DNA from: Ensifer adhaerens
Lineage (GTDB): Bacteria; Pseudomonadota; Alphaproteobacteria; Rhizobiales; Rhizobiaceae
Length of the DNA: 64,000 nt
Direction: 5' to 3'
Assembly: GCF_000697965.2 (NCBI RefSeq)
Contig: NZ_CP015882.1
Location: 248,001 to 312,000 of the forward strand
The position numbers and the translations under genes are program-made. Positions 7,095-15,544 of this stretch are shown piece by piece. Under the pieces are notes generated by a model. That model did no database searches. It was not told the origin of the DNA and saw nothing but the letters and a program-made list of their open reading frames with translations. How positions within the stretch are numbered: position 1 is the first letter of the stretch; the number at the start of each line of letters is the position of its first letter.

Positions 7095-8318
7095 GTGGCG
7101 CTGTATCCAAGGCTCGTTGAGCAACGCGTTGCCGACGCCCTGTCAGACACGCGAGTCGTACTGATCGTAGGTCCCAGACAATCAGGAAAAACGACGTTGG
7201 CTAAGAAGATGGCCAACGAGGGGATGGAGTATTACACGCTGGATAATGCAACCATCCTGGACGCAGCGCGACAGGATCCCGTTGGCTTTGTAAGAGGTAT
7301 GGATCGCGCCATCATCGATGAAATTCAGCGCGCGCCCGAACTGCTGTTGGCCATCAAGGAAAGCGTGGATACCGACCAGCGCCCAGGGCGGTTCCTTCTG
7401 ACCGGTTCAGCCAATCTCATGACGTTGCCACGCGTGGCAGACTCGCTCGCAGGGCGAATGGAGGTTGTTCGATTGCTGCCGCTTGCGCAAAGCGAGATCA
7501 GAACCGCCGGCAGCAGCTTCCTGCGCGACGCCTTCCAAAACGAAGCCAAGGCCGGAGAGCCATTCTTCGGAGACGACCTCATGGCTGCGGTTCTGGCCGG
7601 TGGATATCCCGAGGCGCTGGCCCGCAAAACCTTGAACCGCAGACAGGACTGGTATGCGGATTATATCCAGGCGATCGTTCAACGCGACGTTCGCGATGTC
7701 GCGCAAATCGAGCAGATTGCTCAAATGCCGCGCCTCCTACGCATCCTGGCAGAGCATTCGGGACAGCTCGTCAACTATTCTGGAATTGGCGCGGCCATTG
7801 GGATGAACCACATTACAACGCAAAAATATGTCGGCATCTTCGAGAGCCTGTTCCTCGCTCGAACCGTACAACCCTGGTTTTCGAACAAACTAAAACGCCT
7901 CACGAAAACACCGAAAATACATTTCCTCGATTCTGGTCTTCTCGCATCCCTTCGTGACCTCTCTCTCGACCGTCTCCACGGCGACAGGGGTCAGTTCGGG
8001 GCATTGCTGGAGACTTTCGTTTTTGCCGAGATCCTTAAACTCGCCAGCGGCGGGCAAACCCGCTTCGAGTTTTCGCATTTTCGAGACAAGCAGCAGAACG
8101 AAGTCGATATCGTCATCGAAGATACAAGGGGGCGGATCGTCGGTATCGAAATAAAGGCGGCAGCATCCGTCTCGAATTCCGATTTTTCCGGATTGCGAAT
8201 TTTGGCCGAAGCATCCGGAGAACGGTTTGTTTCGGGCATGGTCTTGTATGACCACCACAAAGTGGTCCCTTTCGGAGAACGTTTGTCCGCTGTGCCAATA
8301 TCGGCGTTGTGGCGGTAG
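7095..8318 (+). CDS. AAA-type ATPase with DUF4143-like C-terminal domain
   Basis: A 407-residue protein of the ATP-binding family often annotated AAA_14/DUF4143. The N-terminal ATPase has Walker A GPRQSGKTTLAKK and Walker B RAIIDEIQ, followed by the sensor-like FLLTGSANLM. The C-terminal half carries the DUF4143 pattern (NYSGIGAAIGMNHITTQKYV, then IHFLDSGLLASL) and ends in a nuclease-like block (FSHFRDKQQNEVDIVIED, GIEIKA) that resembles a PD-(D/E)xK core. The cellular role of the family is unknown. I prefer the GTG at 7095, with AAGGA 8 nt upstream, over the earlier in-frame ATG at 7050, which lies inside the 22-bp repeats. It stands alone among transposon debris. Confidence 0.85.
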   Translation: MALYPRLVEQRVADALSDTRVVLIVGPRQSGKTTLAKKMANEGMEYYTLDNATILDAARQDPVGFVRGMDRAIIDEIQRAPELLLAIKESVDTDQRPGRFLLTGSANLMTLPRVADSLAGRMEVVRLLPLAQSEIRTAGSSFLRDAFQNEAKAGEPFFGDDLMAAVLAGGYPEALARKTLNRRQDWYADYIQAIVQRDVRDVAQIEQIAQMPRLLRILAEHSGQLVNYSGIGAAIGMNHITTQKYVGIFESLFLARTVQPWFSNKLKRLTKTPKIHFLDSGLLASLRDLSLDRLHGDRGQFGALLETFVFAEILKLASGGQTRFEFSHFRDKQQNEVDIVIEDTRGRIVGIEIKAAASVSNSDFSGLRILAEASGERFVSGMVLYDHHKVVPFGERLSAVPISALWR

Positions 8319-8470
8319 CGCGTGAGAATTTCGCTCAGTATTCAGACCCGAGCATTTTTGAGACTTCCAAGGTCTCGATAACCAATAGGCCTCAGGTTCG
8401 ATTCCCTTCAAGGCGAGGGAATCGTCCGCAGACGCTGAGAAACGTGCCAAGCAGCAAATCGGTCAACCTC

Positions 8471-8890
8471 CTATGACGGAAGTTGCCTTATCCAATCGTC
8501 GAATCCAGCGTGTGGGGCCTGTACCGCCAGACCCGTATTCGGTCGTCCGTCTGATTTCACCGATTGCCTAAGCTCCCGTGCGCTTTGCCTGTACTGCTGT
8601 TTGAAGGCGCGGGCGAAATGATCGCCTCTCAAAAATCCGAAGTCGGCCGCAATGTCGGAGATGCGGCGCATATCCCTGGGATTGGCCAAAATAGACCTAA
8701 TCCGCTCGAGCCGACGGCTCTGGATGTAATGGACAACGCCACCTTCCGTTTCGAACAAGCGATAAAGCGTCCGGCGGGATACGGCGACAATGTTGCAGAT
8801 CGCAACGATGTTCAGCGTGCTGGCGTCGAGGCGAGCCTCGATATAACGTTTCGCGTGACGCAGTAGCACGAGCTCGAGGCCGGGGCGCGC
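8471..8890 (-). pseudogene. AraC-family regulator, C-terminal DNA-binding fragment
   Basis: The fragment carries a complete AraC-type double HTH of about 100 residues: LNIVAICNIVAVSRRTLYRLF, then RISDIAADFGFLRGDHFARAFKQQY and RQSARELR. The N-terminal sensor domain is absent. The frame stays open a little above 8869 ([17 protein letters not shown]), with only GTG as a possible start and no ribosome site. It abuts another gene fragment on the opposite strand at about 8891, so it looks cut by recombination. A truncated DNA-binding protein might still be expressed, but this is unlikely. Confidence 0.7.
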
Positions 8891-9106
8891 AGCCCTCCTG
8901 AGCGCTTCCAGGAAAGCGGCTGGGCGAAGCCCGGGTTTGCCGCCTTCGTCTCCTCGATCATCGAAAGTGGCTACGATCCAGCGAAGATGGACGGTGTGCG
9001 CGCGCGGCTGCGCGAGCTAAGACTTGAACCCTATGATTGCCTCAACCCGGTCCTGATGGATGTCGCCACATGGGCAGCCAAGAAGAGCGGCGCGCTCCCC
9101 AATTGA
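8891..9106 (+). pseudogene. C-terminal fragment of an unidentified gene
   Basis: An open frame without a start runs from about 8891 to the TGA at 9104-9106. It encodes about 70 residues ending [19 protein letters not shown]. Its mixed composition and the internal [20 protein letters not shown] look like a genuine protein tail rather than a shadow, but I cannot name the family. It lies between the AraC fragment and a Tn3-family remnant, and is probably rearrangement debris. Confidence 0.3.
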
Positions 9107-9121
9107 TCGAAGAGACGCTCT

Positions 9122-9478
9122 TCAAACTCGATCCGTGTTCGGCTCGTTTGGAACTCGCCAGCTTCCGTAGCATTGTGTGCTCGGCGAAGTTCGCCGAGCA
9201 CTTCTAAAGCTTGCCGCGTTTATGGACGACGCGGCCGGTGTAGATTGTGTTCCGAGGCGCTGACGGTGCGGGGTGCCAAGAGAGGTCATCAGGCGCAGGA
9301 TGTCGTCACAGTGCCCACGAAAAAGATCGGCGTCGATGCGGTCACCCGTTACGTTCTGAAGGATGCCATACTGCTTTGCGGGACCGCAGCCATAGAGACA
9401 TCGCCCATCCCGGTCCACTAGGAAACGACTGACAAGCTCAGGGGTCATTGCCGAAAAAATTGGAACCAATCCGGCCAC
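9122..9478 (-). pseudogene. Tn3-family transposase remnant
   Basis: The minus strand reads YGILQNVTGDRIDADLFR then GHCDDILRLMTSL, matching the part of Tn3-family transposases that contains the sequence D-R-I-D followed by W-D-D/E-I-L-R-L. About 90 bases further on, in another frame, MLRKLASSKRAEHG matches the following conserved block (usually T-A-S-L-M-L-R-K-L). The segment between them is scrambled. Only a small part of the roughly 1000-residue transposase remains, so it is inactive. No 38-bp terminal repeat was seen. Confidence 0.65.
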
Positions 9479-9493
9479 CCGAAGGTTTGATTT

Positions 9494-9805
9494 GTGGGTG
9501 TCAACACTTCACCCGCTTTCAGAAGCAGCGGGAATCCGATCGGCGCCTTTAGATCCGTCCTTAACGCACTTTCAGCAGTGACCGTTTTGGTCTCGGCGGC
9601 GGTCTTTACCCAGCCGGCGAACGCTGAGGACAAGGATCGTTGTCGCGTTGCTTCGGGCGACGACACGAACCAGAAGAATCTCTCAGAAAAACTGGACGAT
9701 TGCGATGGGGTGTTGAAGCCCCCTCGCGTCGGCGACACTGAAATCAAAACACCGGCGCCTGATGTCGGGAAAACGCGGGTGATCCGCCCCGGCGAATTGC
9801 AATAG
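9494..9805 (+). CDS. Small secreted hypothetical protein (about 103 aa)
   Basis: The product has a likely signal peptide, VLNALSAVTVLVSAAVFTQP, with a plausible cleavage site ANA-ED. A short, charged, Pro-rich mature region with two cysteines (DRCRVASGDD, LDDCDGVLKPP) follows. Such small periplasmic proteins are common in rhizobia and mostly uncharacterised. The start is uncertain: the earliest choice is a GTG at 9494 with no clear ribosome binding site. It sits between a Tn3 remnant and a gluconolactonase remnant, so it could itself be debris. Confidence 0.4.
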   Translation: MGVNTSPAFRSSGNPIGAFRSVLNALSAVTVLVSAAVFTQPANAEDKDRCRVASGDDTNQKNLSEKLDDCDGVLKPPRVGDTEIKTPAPDVGKTRVIRPGELQ

Positions 9806-9918
9806 AGCGTCGCCGATGGCGGGTAAGCCTGGCTCAAAATGCTAAGAGTTCTGTGGCCGCTATATCCGACTAAAGTCGGCTTACGGCGGGCGGCGTGAAA
9901 CGGCGTTGAGCACCGGGA

Positions 9919-10086
9919 TCCAGCCACAGGCTCTCCAGCGGAGCCGTCGGCGGGTGCAAATCGGACCACACATCCGCCGCCGGCGACGCGGCAATTCCAG
10001 ATGAAGCCTTCAGCATCCACACAGGAGCCGTCCGGCAGACCTCGCTCAAAACCAGCCGATGCCGGTTCTGAGCCAGCGTGAAATCG
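9919..10086 (-). pseudogene. SMP-30/gluconolactonase fragment
   Basis: The minus-strand reading GLPDGSCVDAEGFIWNCRVA then GGGCVVRFAPADG matches the conserved centre of SMP-30/gluconolactonase-like beta-propeller proteins (usually P-D-G-x-x-x-D-x-x-G-x-x-W, then G-G-x-V-x-R). There is no start, and the sequence on both sides does not continue the family. It is a remnant of about 55 residues lying just upstream of the arsR promoter region. Confidence 0.6.
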
Positions 10087-10182
10087 AGAGGGGGCCTTGG
10101 CGGATTTCGATCCGCCAAGTTTTCTGGCCCTCCATAAGCCGGCGGAGGTTGACACGAAAATCGTATCCGTTATTCTGGATGT

Positions 10183-10536
10183 ATGGATAGCAATACAGCA
10201 ATCGCGGCGCTTGCCGCACTCGCCCAGTCTACCAGGCTCGAGACGTTTCGACTTCTCGTCCGACACGAACCCGACGGCATTCCTGCCGGCGAACTCGCCC
10301 GGCTTCTCGACGTACCGCAAAACACCATGTCGGCGCACCTTGCGACGCTGTCGCGTGCGGGCCTGGTTTCAAGCGAGCGGCAGAGCCGTTCAATTATCTA
10401 TCGGGCGGACCTTCAGGGGCTGCGCGACCTGACCCTCTTCCTGCTGAAAGACTGCTGCGGCGGCTCGGCGGAACTCTGCGCGCCGCTCATCGCAGAACTC
10501 ACACCCTGCTGTGCTCCCGAGGTGAAGCTGTCATGA
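10183..10536 (+). CDS. arsR: ArsR-family arsenic-responsive repressor (first copy)
   Basis: A 117-residue winged-helix repressor that heads the arsenic operon. The HTH lies at about residues 34-60 (AGELARLLDVPQNTMSAHLATL) and the beta-wing at LVSSERQSRSIIYRA. Near the C-terminus are clustered cysteines, KDCCGGSAELC and TPCC, which are likely As(III) ligands as in the Cys-tail class of alphaproteobacterial ArsR. It overlaps the next gene by ATGA (10533-10536), so the two are translationally coupled. A -35-like TTGACA lies upstream. When As(III) binds, the repressor is expected to leave its operator and release the whole operon. Confidence 0.93.
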   Translation: MDSNTAIAALAALAQSTRLETFRLLVRHEPDGIPAGELARLLDVPQNTMSAHLATLSRAGLVSSERQSRSIIYRADLQGLRDLTLFLLKDCCGGSAELCAPLIAELTPCCAPEVKLS

Positions 10537-10973
10537 GCGACATCAGGCTAGAGCCAGTCACGGGGAGCGATCCCGAACTGAAACTGGCGCTGTCGGCTTC
10601 CGGTCTTCCAACCGAAGACCTCGAAGACACTGGGCGCTCGTTTTTCAGGGCGGTTTCCTCAGATCGAAGCACGGTTGGCTATGCTGGCATTGAGGCGTGC
10701 GGTGACGACGTGCTTCTCAGGTCGATAGTCATCTTGCCCGAGCATCGTGGCAAGGCGCTTGGAAAATCGCTGACCAGGGAAACGCTGAAGGCCGTCGATG
10801 TAAGCTCGGCAGTCTTCCTTGCGACGACCTCCGCCGCACCGTTCTTCGAAAGGCTTGGCTTCATTGTGGTCGAGCGGGCCGATGTGCCGCCCGCCGTTCT
10901 CGCAACCCGTCAACTGTCGGGCATCTGCCCGGCATCGGCAACGATCATGAAACTCGACAGAGCTCCGACCTAA
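10533..10973 (+). CDS. arsN2: ArsN2-type GNAT N-acetyltransferase
   Basis: A 146-residue GNAT-fold protein. The acetyl-CoA loop motif is seen at LLRSIVILPEHRGKALGKSL (about residues 66-85). The C-terminal block APFFERLGFIVVERADVP then QLSGICPASATIMKL is the pattern I associate with ArsN2 proteins of ars operons. Acetylation of an organoarsenical amino group (as for arsinothricin with ArsN1) is a possible role, but ArsN2 substrates are not settled. It is coupled to arsR by a 4-base overlap and followed after 15 nt by arsC. Confidence 0.85.
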   Translation: MSDIRLEPVTGSDPELKLALSASGLPTEDLEDTGRSFFRAVSSDRSTVGYAGIEACGDDVLLRSIVILPEHRGKALGKSLTRETLKAVDVSSAVFLATTSAAPFFERLGFIVVERADVPPAVLATRQLSGICPASATIMKLDRAPT

Positions 10974-10988
10974 CCACGGAACACAACC

Positions 10989-11516
10989 ATGACCGACAAG
11001 ACTTACAACGTGCTCTTCTTGTGCACGGGCAATTCCGCTCGTTCTATTCTCGCCGAATCCATCCTCAACAAGGAAGGCGGCGGGCGCTTCCGGGCGTTTT
11101 CCGCGGGCAGCCAGCCCAAGGGCGAAGTCAATCCACATGCCCTGAAGGAACTGGACGTCCTCGGTTATCCGGCGACTGGCTTCTCTTCGAAGAGCTGGGA
11201 CGTTTTCGCACAGCCGGGCGCGCCCGAAATGGACTTCATCTTTACCGTCTGTGATAGCGCGCACGGCGAGGCCTGCCCCGTATGGATCGGTCATCCGATG
11301 ACCGCGCATTGGGGTGTCGAGGACCCCGCGGCTGTGGTGGGTTCTGAGGTCGAAATCCAGCGCGCCTTTGCACAGGCCGCTCGCTTCCTCAAGAACCGCA
11401 TCATGGCCTTCATCAGCCTTCCGCTGGCATCGATCGACCGCCTGGCGCTCGAAACGAAACTCCGCCAAATCGGCGCGATGGAAGGTTCGACGGCACCCCA
11501 GGGAAAGACGGCCTGA
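10989..11516 (+). CDS. arsC: Arsenate reductase, low-molecular-weight phosphatase class
   Basis: A 175-residue arsenate reductase of the tyrosine-phosphatase-like family, which reduces As(V) to As(III) in the cytoplasm for export. The P-loop FLCTGNSARSILAE carries the nucleophilic Cys. The conserved Asp region is FTVCDSAHGEACPVW with two more cysteines, of which one or both may act in the redox relay. The C-terminal extension is typical of proteobacterial members. It ends in TGATG, sharing one base with the ACR3 gene start. A second, unrelated arsenate reductase lies two genes downstream. Confidence 0.93.
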   Translation: MTDKTYNVLFLCTGNSARSILAESILNKEGGGRFRAFSAGSQPKGEVNPHALKELDVLGYPATGFSSKSWDVFAQPGAPEMDFIFTVCDSAHGEACPVWIGHPMTAHWGVEDPAAVVGSEVEIQRAFAQAARFLKNRIMAFISLPLASIDRLALETKLRQIGAMEGSTAPQGKTA

Positions 11517-12574
11517 TGTCTACCTTCGAACGCTACCTCACCATCTGGGTCTTCCTTTGTATCGTCGTCGGCGTCGCCCTCGGTCATTTGATGCCCGGCG
11601 TTTTCCAGGTCATCGGCGCGGCAGAGGTCGCGAAAGTGAACTTGCCCGTCGCCATCCTGATCTGGCTGATGATCATCCCGATGCTCATCAAGATCGACTT
11701 CCGCTCGTTGGCGCAGGTCAGCACGTATTGGCGTGGCATCGGCGTGACCCTGTTCATCAACTGGGCCATCAAACCGTTCTCCATGGCGCTGCTGGGATGG
11801 CTATTTGTGGGTTGGCTCTTCCGTCCGTATCTGCCGGCCGACCAGATTGACTCCTATATCGCTGGCCTCATCATCCTCGCGGCAGCACCTTGTACCGCGA
11901 TGGTGTTCGTCTGGAGTAACCTGACGCGCGGCGAGCCGCTGTTCACGCTTTCCCAGGTAGCGCTCAACGATGCGATCATGGTCGTCGCCTTTGCGCCGAT
12001 CGTCGGACTGCTTCTCGGATTGTCGGCTATCACCGTACCGTGGGACACGCTCGTTCTGTCGGTCGTTCTTTATATCGTCGTCCCGGTCATCATCGCTCAG
12101 GTCCTGAGAGCGCGGCTGACCGCCGACGGCACGACCAAAGCGCTGGACGCCATGCTGACGAAACTCCAGCCGCTTTCGCTCCTCGCCCTGCTCGCGACGC
12201 TTGTTCTCCTCTTTGGCTTCCAGGGCGAGCAGATCATCGCACAGCCGACCATCATCGCACTGCTGGCCGTTCCCATCCTGATCCAGGTCTATTTCAACTC
12301 AGGCCTGGCCTATCTCCTGAACCGGATGTCGGGAGAGCGCCATTGCGTCGCCGGGCCTTCAGCACTGATCGGAGCCAGCAACTTCTTCGAACTTGCGGTT
12401 GCCGCGGCCATCAGCCTGTTCGGCTTCCAGTCAGGTGCTGCGCTGGCAACCGTCGTCGGCGTGCTCATCGAAGTTCCCGTGATGCTCACGGTCGTCTGGG
12501 CCGTGAACCGCACCAAGGGCTGGTACGAGGCAGCTCCCGCTGTCTCCCGGAACACCATCACTGAAAGGACATGA
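11516..12574 (+). CDS. acr3: ACR3-family arsenite efflux permease
   Basis: A 352-residue membrane protein with about ten helices, and the length of bacterial ACR3 permeases. It exports As(III) across the inner membrane. The diagnostic motif AAAPCTAMVFVWSNLTRGE (residues about 122-140) contains the conserved Cys required for transport in this family. A second family motif is GASNFFELAVAAAISLFG. It overlaps the upstream arsC by one base and the downstream arsC by ATGA, so the three are tightly coupled. Confidence 0.95.
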   Translation: MSTFERYLTIWVFLCIVVGVALGHLMPGVFQVIGAAEVAKVNLPVAILIWLMIIPMLIKIDFRSLAQVSTYWRGIGVTLFINWAIKPFSMALLGWLFVGWLFRPYLPADQIDSYIAGLIILAAAPCTAMVFVWSNLTRGEPLFTLSQVALNDAIMVVAFAPIVGLLLGLSAITVPWDTLVLSVVLYIVVPVIIAQVLRARLTADGTTKALDAMLTKLQPLSLLALLATLVLLFGFQGEQIIAQPTIIALLAVPILIQVYFNSGLAYLLNRMSGERHCVAGPSALIGASNFFELAVAAAISLFGFQSGAALATVVGVLIEVPVMLTVVWAVNRTKGWYEAAPAVSRNTITERT

Positions 12575-12999
12575 CAATGGACGCCACCATCTATCACAAC
12601 CCCGCCTGCGGCACGTCCCGCAACACGCTGGAGATGATCCGCGCAGCCGGGATCGAACCTGATATCATCGAGTATCTCAAGTCACCGCCGTCGCGCGACG
12701 CGTTGGCAAGGATGATCTCCGATGCCGGACTGACCGTCCGACAGGCGATCCGCGAGAAGGGCACGCCTTACGCGGTACTGGGTCTCAACGACCCGAACCT
12801 GACGGACGACCAGCTGCTCGACGCGATGCTGAAGGACCCGATCCTCATCAATCGTCCGTTCGTCGTCACGCCGCTCGGCACCAGGCTTGCGCGACCCTCC
12901 GAGGCCGTGCTCGACATCCTGCCGGATGCCTTCAAGGGTGCCTTCTTCAAGGAAGACGGCGAGCAGGTCCTCGATCAGGAGGGCAAGCGCGTTGTCTGA
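12571..12999 (+). CDS. arsC: Arsenate reductase, glutaredoxin-coupled class
   Basis: A 142-residue thioredoxin-fold arsenate reductase of the E. coli plasmid R773 ArsC type. The catalytic Cys is in [17 protein letters not shown] (about residue 13), and the Arg residues that bind arsenate lie in [17 protein letters not shown]. It uses glutathione and glutaredoxin, unlike the phosphatase-class reductase upstream. The gene starts in an ATGA overlap with acr3; an alternative ATG two codons later gives the same core. Having both classes in one operon suggests redundancy or use of different electron donors. Confidence 0.93.
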   Translation: MTMDATIYHNPACGTSRNTLEMIRAAGIEPDIIEYLKSPPSRDALARMISDAGLTVRQAIREKGTPYAVLGLNDPNLTDDQLLDAMLKDPILINRPFVVTPLGTRLARPSEAVLDILPDAFKGAFFKEDGEQVLDQEGKRVV

Positions 13000-13702
13000 A
13001 ATTTTTCCCGCCTTGCAGGAGCGGCATCTTCGCCAACCTGACATTGACGCGTTGCGTCCGGCGTTCTCGACGCACAAGCCGCGCATCCTGATCCTCTACG
13101 GCTCGCTCCGGGAGGTTTCCTACAGTCGGCTGCTCGCGCACGAAGCCAGACGCCTTCTCGAGCGGTTGGGGTGCGAGGTGCGGATGTTCGATCCGAGGGG
13201 GCTGCCGCTTCCCGACGAGGCGCCGGTCAGCCATCCGAAAGTGCAGGAGCTGCGCGACCTGTCGCAATGGTCGGAAGGCCAAGTCTGGGTTAGCCCCGAG
13301 CGCCACGGCGCGATGACGGGCATCATGAAGGCCCAGATCGACTGGATTCCCCTGTCCCTGGGATCGATCCGGCCGACGCAAGGCAAGACGCTGGCGATCA
13401 TGGAAGTCTCCGGCGGCAGCCAGTCCTTCAACGCCCTGAACCAGATGCGCGTGCTCGGCCGCTGGATGCGGATGATCACGATCCCCAACCAGTCGTCGGT
13501 CGCCAAGGCCTACCAGGAGTTCGACGCCGACGGCCGCATGAAGCCGTCGTCCTACTACGACCGCGTCGTGGATGTCTGCGAGGAACTGGTGAAGTTCACG
13601 CTGCTGACACGGGACGCCTCGGCCCACCTTACAGACCGCTACAGCGAGCGGAAGGAGCACGCGGCCGAGTTGGAGAAGCGAGTGTCACTGAGATCGATTT
13701 AG
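12992..13702 (+). CDS. arsH: ArsH, NADPH-dependent FMN reductase / organoarsenical oxidase
   Basis: A 236-residue flavodoxin-like protein. The FMN site is [19 protein letters not shown] near residue 32, with [20 protein letters not shown] in the core. ArsH oxidises trivalent organoarsenicals such as methylarsenite to the less toxic pentavalent form. The likely start is the TTG at 12992: AGGAGGG lies 8 nt upstream and the protein then has the usual ArsH length. It begins 8 nt before the end of the preceding arsC. A much earlier ATG at 12887 would add an unrelated Ser/Arg-rich tail. Confidence 0.93.
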   Translation: MSEIFPALQERHLRQPDIDALRPAFSTHKPRILILYGSLREVSYSRLLAHEARRLLERLGCEVRMFDPRGLPLPDEAPVSHPKVQELRDLSQWSEGQVWVSPERHGAMTGIMKAQIDWIPLSLGSIRPTQGKTLAIMEVSGGSQSFNALNQMRVLGRWMRMITIPNQSSVAKAYQEFDADGRMKPSSYYDRVVDVCEELVKFTLLTRDASAHLTDRYSERKEHAAELEKRVSLRSI

Positions 13703-13926
13703 TCAAAGGCCATCGGCAATGTTCCGATAGCGGCCATCTTGCAATCGCAATGGCCGCGCCAAAGCGAACCAACGCCTTGTCCGCTTGTGGCGGCCCATTG
13801 CAGCCTTTCGAAAGACGGACCTAGCGCTCATGACGCAAAACTATGCACGAGGCGATATTTCCAATAGGCTATTTAGCAATGGATGACGGGCGTCATCTGA
13901 AAGCATTCGTTGCCGAGGCACAAAGT

Positions 13927-14160
13927 GTGACCATACAGCTTCGATCAACCCTCAGCTGTCCCAATTGCGGCCAGCGGGCTACGGAAACGATGCCCACCGA
14001 CGCCTGTCAGTTTTTCTATGATTGCAATGGATGCGGTATGATGCTCCGGCCAAAATCCGGGGACTGCTGTGTGTTCTGTTCCTTTGGCGACGTGCCTTGC
14101 GCGCCAATCCAGGAGGCCAAACATAACAACGGAGCCGCAAGTTGTTGCGTCGGTTCCTAA
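13927..14160 (+). CDS. GDCCVxC-domain small Cys-rich protein
   Basis: A 77-residue protein from the family named for its motif, here GDCCVFCSFGDVPCAPIQ; homologues often carry selenocysteine in this motif, but this one has Cys. It has a zinc-ribbon-like N-terminus (LSCPNCG, DCNGCG) and a C-terminal pair ASCCVGS. The biochemical role is unknown; metal or thiol chemistry is likely. I favour the GTG at 13927 with GAGG 8 nt upstream, because family members start close to the first Cys motif. An upstream in-frame ATG (13843) would give a longer protein. It follows the ars operon on the same strand. Confidence 0.8.
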   Translation: MTIQLRSTLSCPNCGQRATETMPTDACQFFYDCNGCGMMLRPKSGDCCVFCSFGDVPCAPIQEAKHNNGAASCCVGS

Positions 14161-14266
14161 CGTGGGATGAGAGGCAAGGCTGACATCCCATTGGGCTATG
14201 CCGGCGCATTCCGGGCGATAGACAAGCGCCCACGCTGCTCCCTCACGGACGCCGAGGAGTTCCACG

Positions 14267-14458
14267 ATGAGCGAAGACGCCTTCAACATGTCGATCCGCA
14301 AGTTCCTGAAAGAAGTCGGTATCACCTCGCAGCGTAAGATCGAAGAGGCCGTGCGCGGGGGGCAGTTCGGCGGCGAGAAGCTGAAGGTGCGCATGACGCT
14401 GACGGCGGAGGGCACTGGTCTCAACCACGTGGTGAACGGTGAGATCGAACTTCCATAG
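14267..14458 (+). CDS. DUF6494-like small protein (63 aa)
   Basis: A short protein opening MSEDAFNMSIRKFLKEVG and continuing with SQRKIEEAV. This N-terminus is characteristic of a small conserved family that I recall as DUF6494. The second half is a beta-rich stretch (LKVRMTLTAEG, HVVNGEIEL). No function is known. It has no signal peptide or membrane segment. It stands alone between the Cys-rich protein gene and an SDR gene, about 100 bases from the former. Confidence 0.7.
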   Translation: MSEDAFNMSIRKFLKEVGITSQRKIEEAVRGGQFGGEKLKVRMTLTAEGTGLNHVVNGEIELP

Positions 14459-14715
14459 GTCTGGCGAAAGCATGGATCGAAACGCCCAGGCCGATACTCA
14501 TCAATGAGACCAAGATCGGTCAGGCATCGCGCCCGCACTAAGCCGGAAGCTTCTATCTCCCCACCGAGCCAAGCCTAGAGCCCGCGCACCTCTGCCACAA
14601 GATCGTTCTCGACGAGCATGACGTTCGTCGGACGGACTTCACGTGCGCGACATGAGCAGAACAACTGGCATCCGCACGCCGACGCTGCAATAATTGAGCT
14701 TCATCGAGGGAGGCA

Positions 14716-15489
14716 ATGATGCGGAAGAGTGCGCCGGATTTCAGCCTTGAGGGCAAGGTGACTTTGGTGACGGGCGCGAGCCGTGGCATTGGACGTGCTT
14801 GCGCACTTGCCTGTGCTGCAGCAGGCTCAGATATTGTCTTGGGGGTCCGCGATGTCGCAGCGTCCGCGGGCCTGATCGCCGAAATCGAGGGCGCGGGACG
14901 AAAGGTTCTCCCTGTTGAACTGGACATTCCCAACAAGGCCCATATCGCACAAGCCGTCGACGCGGCGGTTTCTGCATTCGGTCGGATCGACGTCCTCGTC
15001 AACAATGTCGGCGTGGCCCCGGGCAATCTTGCGGAACTCGTTGAGGAGAAGGACCTTGACGAGATACTCGATGTCAACATCAAGGGCACCTTCCTGATGA
15101 CACAGGCAGTGGGCCTTCACATGATCGCGCGAAATGGTGGCCGGATCATCAGCATTAGCTCACAGGCCGGTACGGTCGCACTGCGCGGAGAGGCAATCTA
15201 TTGCATGAGCAAGGCGGCAATTAATCACCTCACGCGCTGCCTTGCAGCCGAATGGGCACGCTATAATGTCACCGTAAACACCGTATCCCCGACATTCATC
15301 CACACGGATGGTACAGCACCGTTTTTATCCGATGCCGAAAATCGCAAAGCGACGGTCGATCACATTCCACTCGGCCGGATCGGGGAAACCGATGATGTGG
15401 TGGGTGCCGTAGTCTTCCTTGCATCGCCGGCTGCGAGCCTGATCACCGGCGCGAACCTGCTGGTGGACGGCGGATGGTCCGTCGCCTGA
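14716..15489 (+). CDS. SDR-family oxidoreductase (257 aa)
   Basis: A classical short-chain dehydrogenase. The cofactor motif is TGASRGIGRA (residues about 19-28), followed by NNVGVAPG and then the catalytic SISS with YCMSK (Ser, Tyr, Lys). The C-terminus is the usual GANLLVDGGW. The motif and lack of an acidic residue after strand 2 (VLGVRD) leave NAD versus NADP undecided. GAGGGAGG precedes the ATG. It sits between the arsenic genes and the TSUP gene, but no link to arsenic is known. The substrate cannot be predicted. Confidence 0.88.
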   Translation: MMRKSAPDFSLEGKVTLVTGASRGIGRACALACAAAGSDIVLGVRDVAASAGLIAEIEGAGRKVLPVELDIPNKAHIAQAVDAAVSAFGRIDVLVNNVGVAPGNLAELVEEKDLDEILDVNIKGTFLMTQAVGLHMIARNGGRIISISSQAGTVALRGEAIYCMSKAAINHLTRCLAAEWARYNVTVNTVSPTFIHTDGTAPFLSDAENRKATVDHIPLGRIGETDDVVGAVVFLASPAASLITGANLLVDGGWSVA

Positions 15490-15544
15490 GGCCACGGGGT
15501 CGAGCTCGAAAAGCGCGTCAAATTGATCTAGGGAAGAAATCCTG

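Noticed and set aside
8365..8425. A tRNA-like 3' half (GGTTCGATTCCC with an upstream AACCAATAGG)
   Set aside because: The T-loop sequence is present, but the T-stem does not pair properly, no acceptor or D-arm partner was found upstream, and there is no CCA end. It may be a decayed integration-site relic, but cannot be called a tRNA.
13602..13840. A further ars gene between arsH and the GDCCVxC gene
   Set aside because: No frame with a start, ribosome site or family motif is present in the gap from 13703 to 13926.
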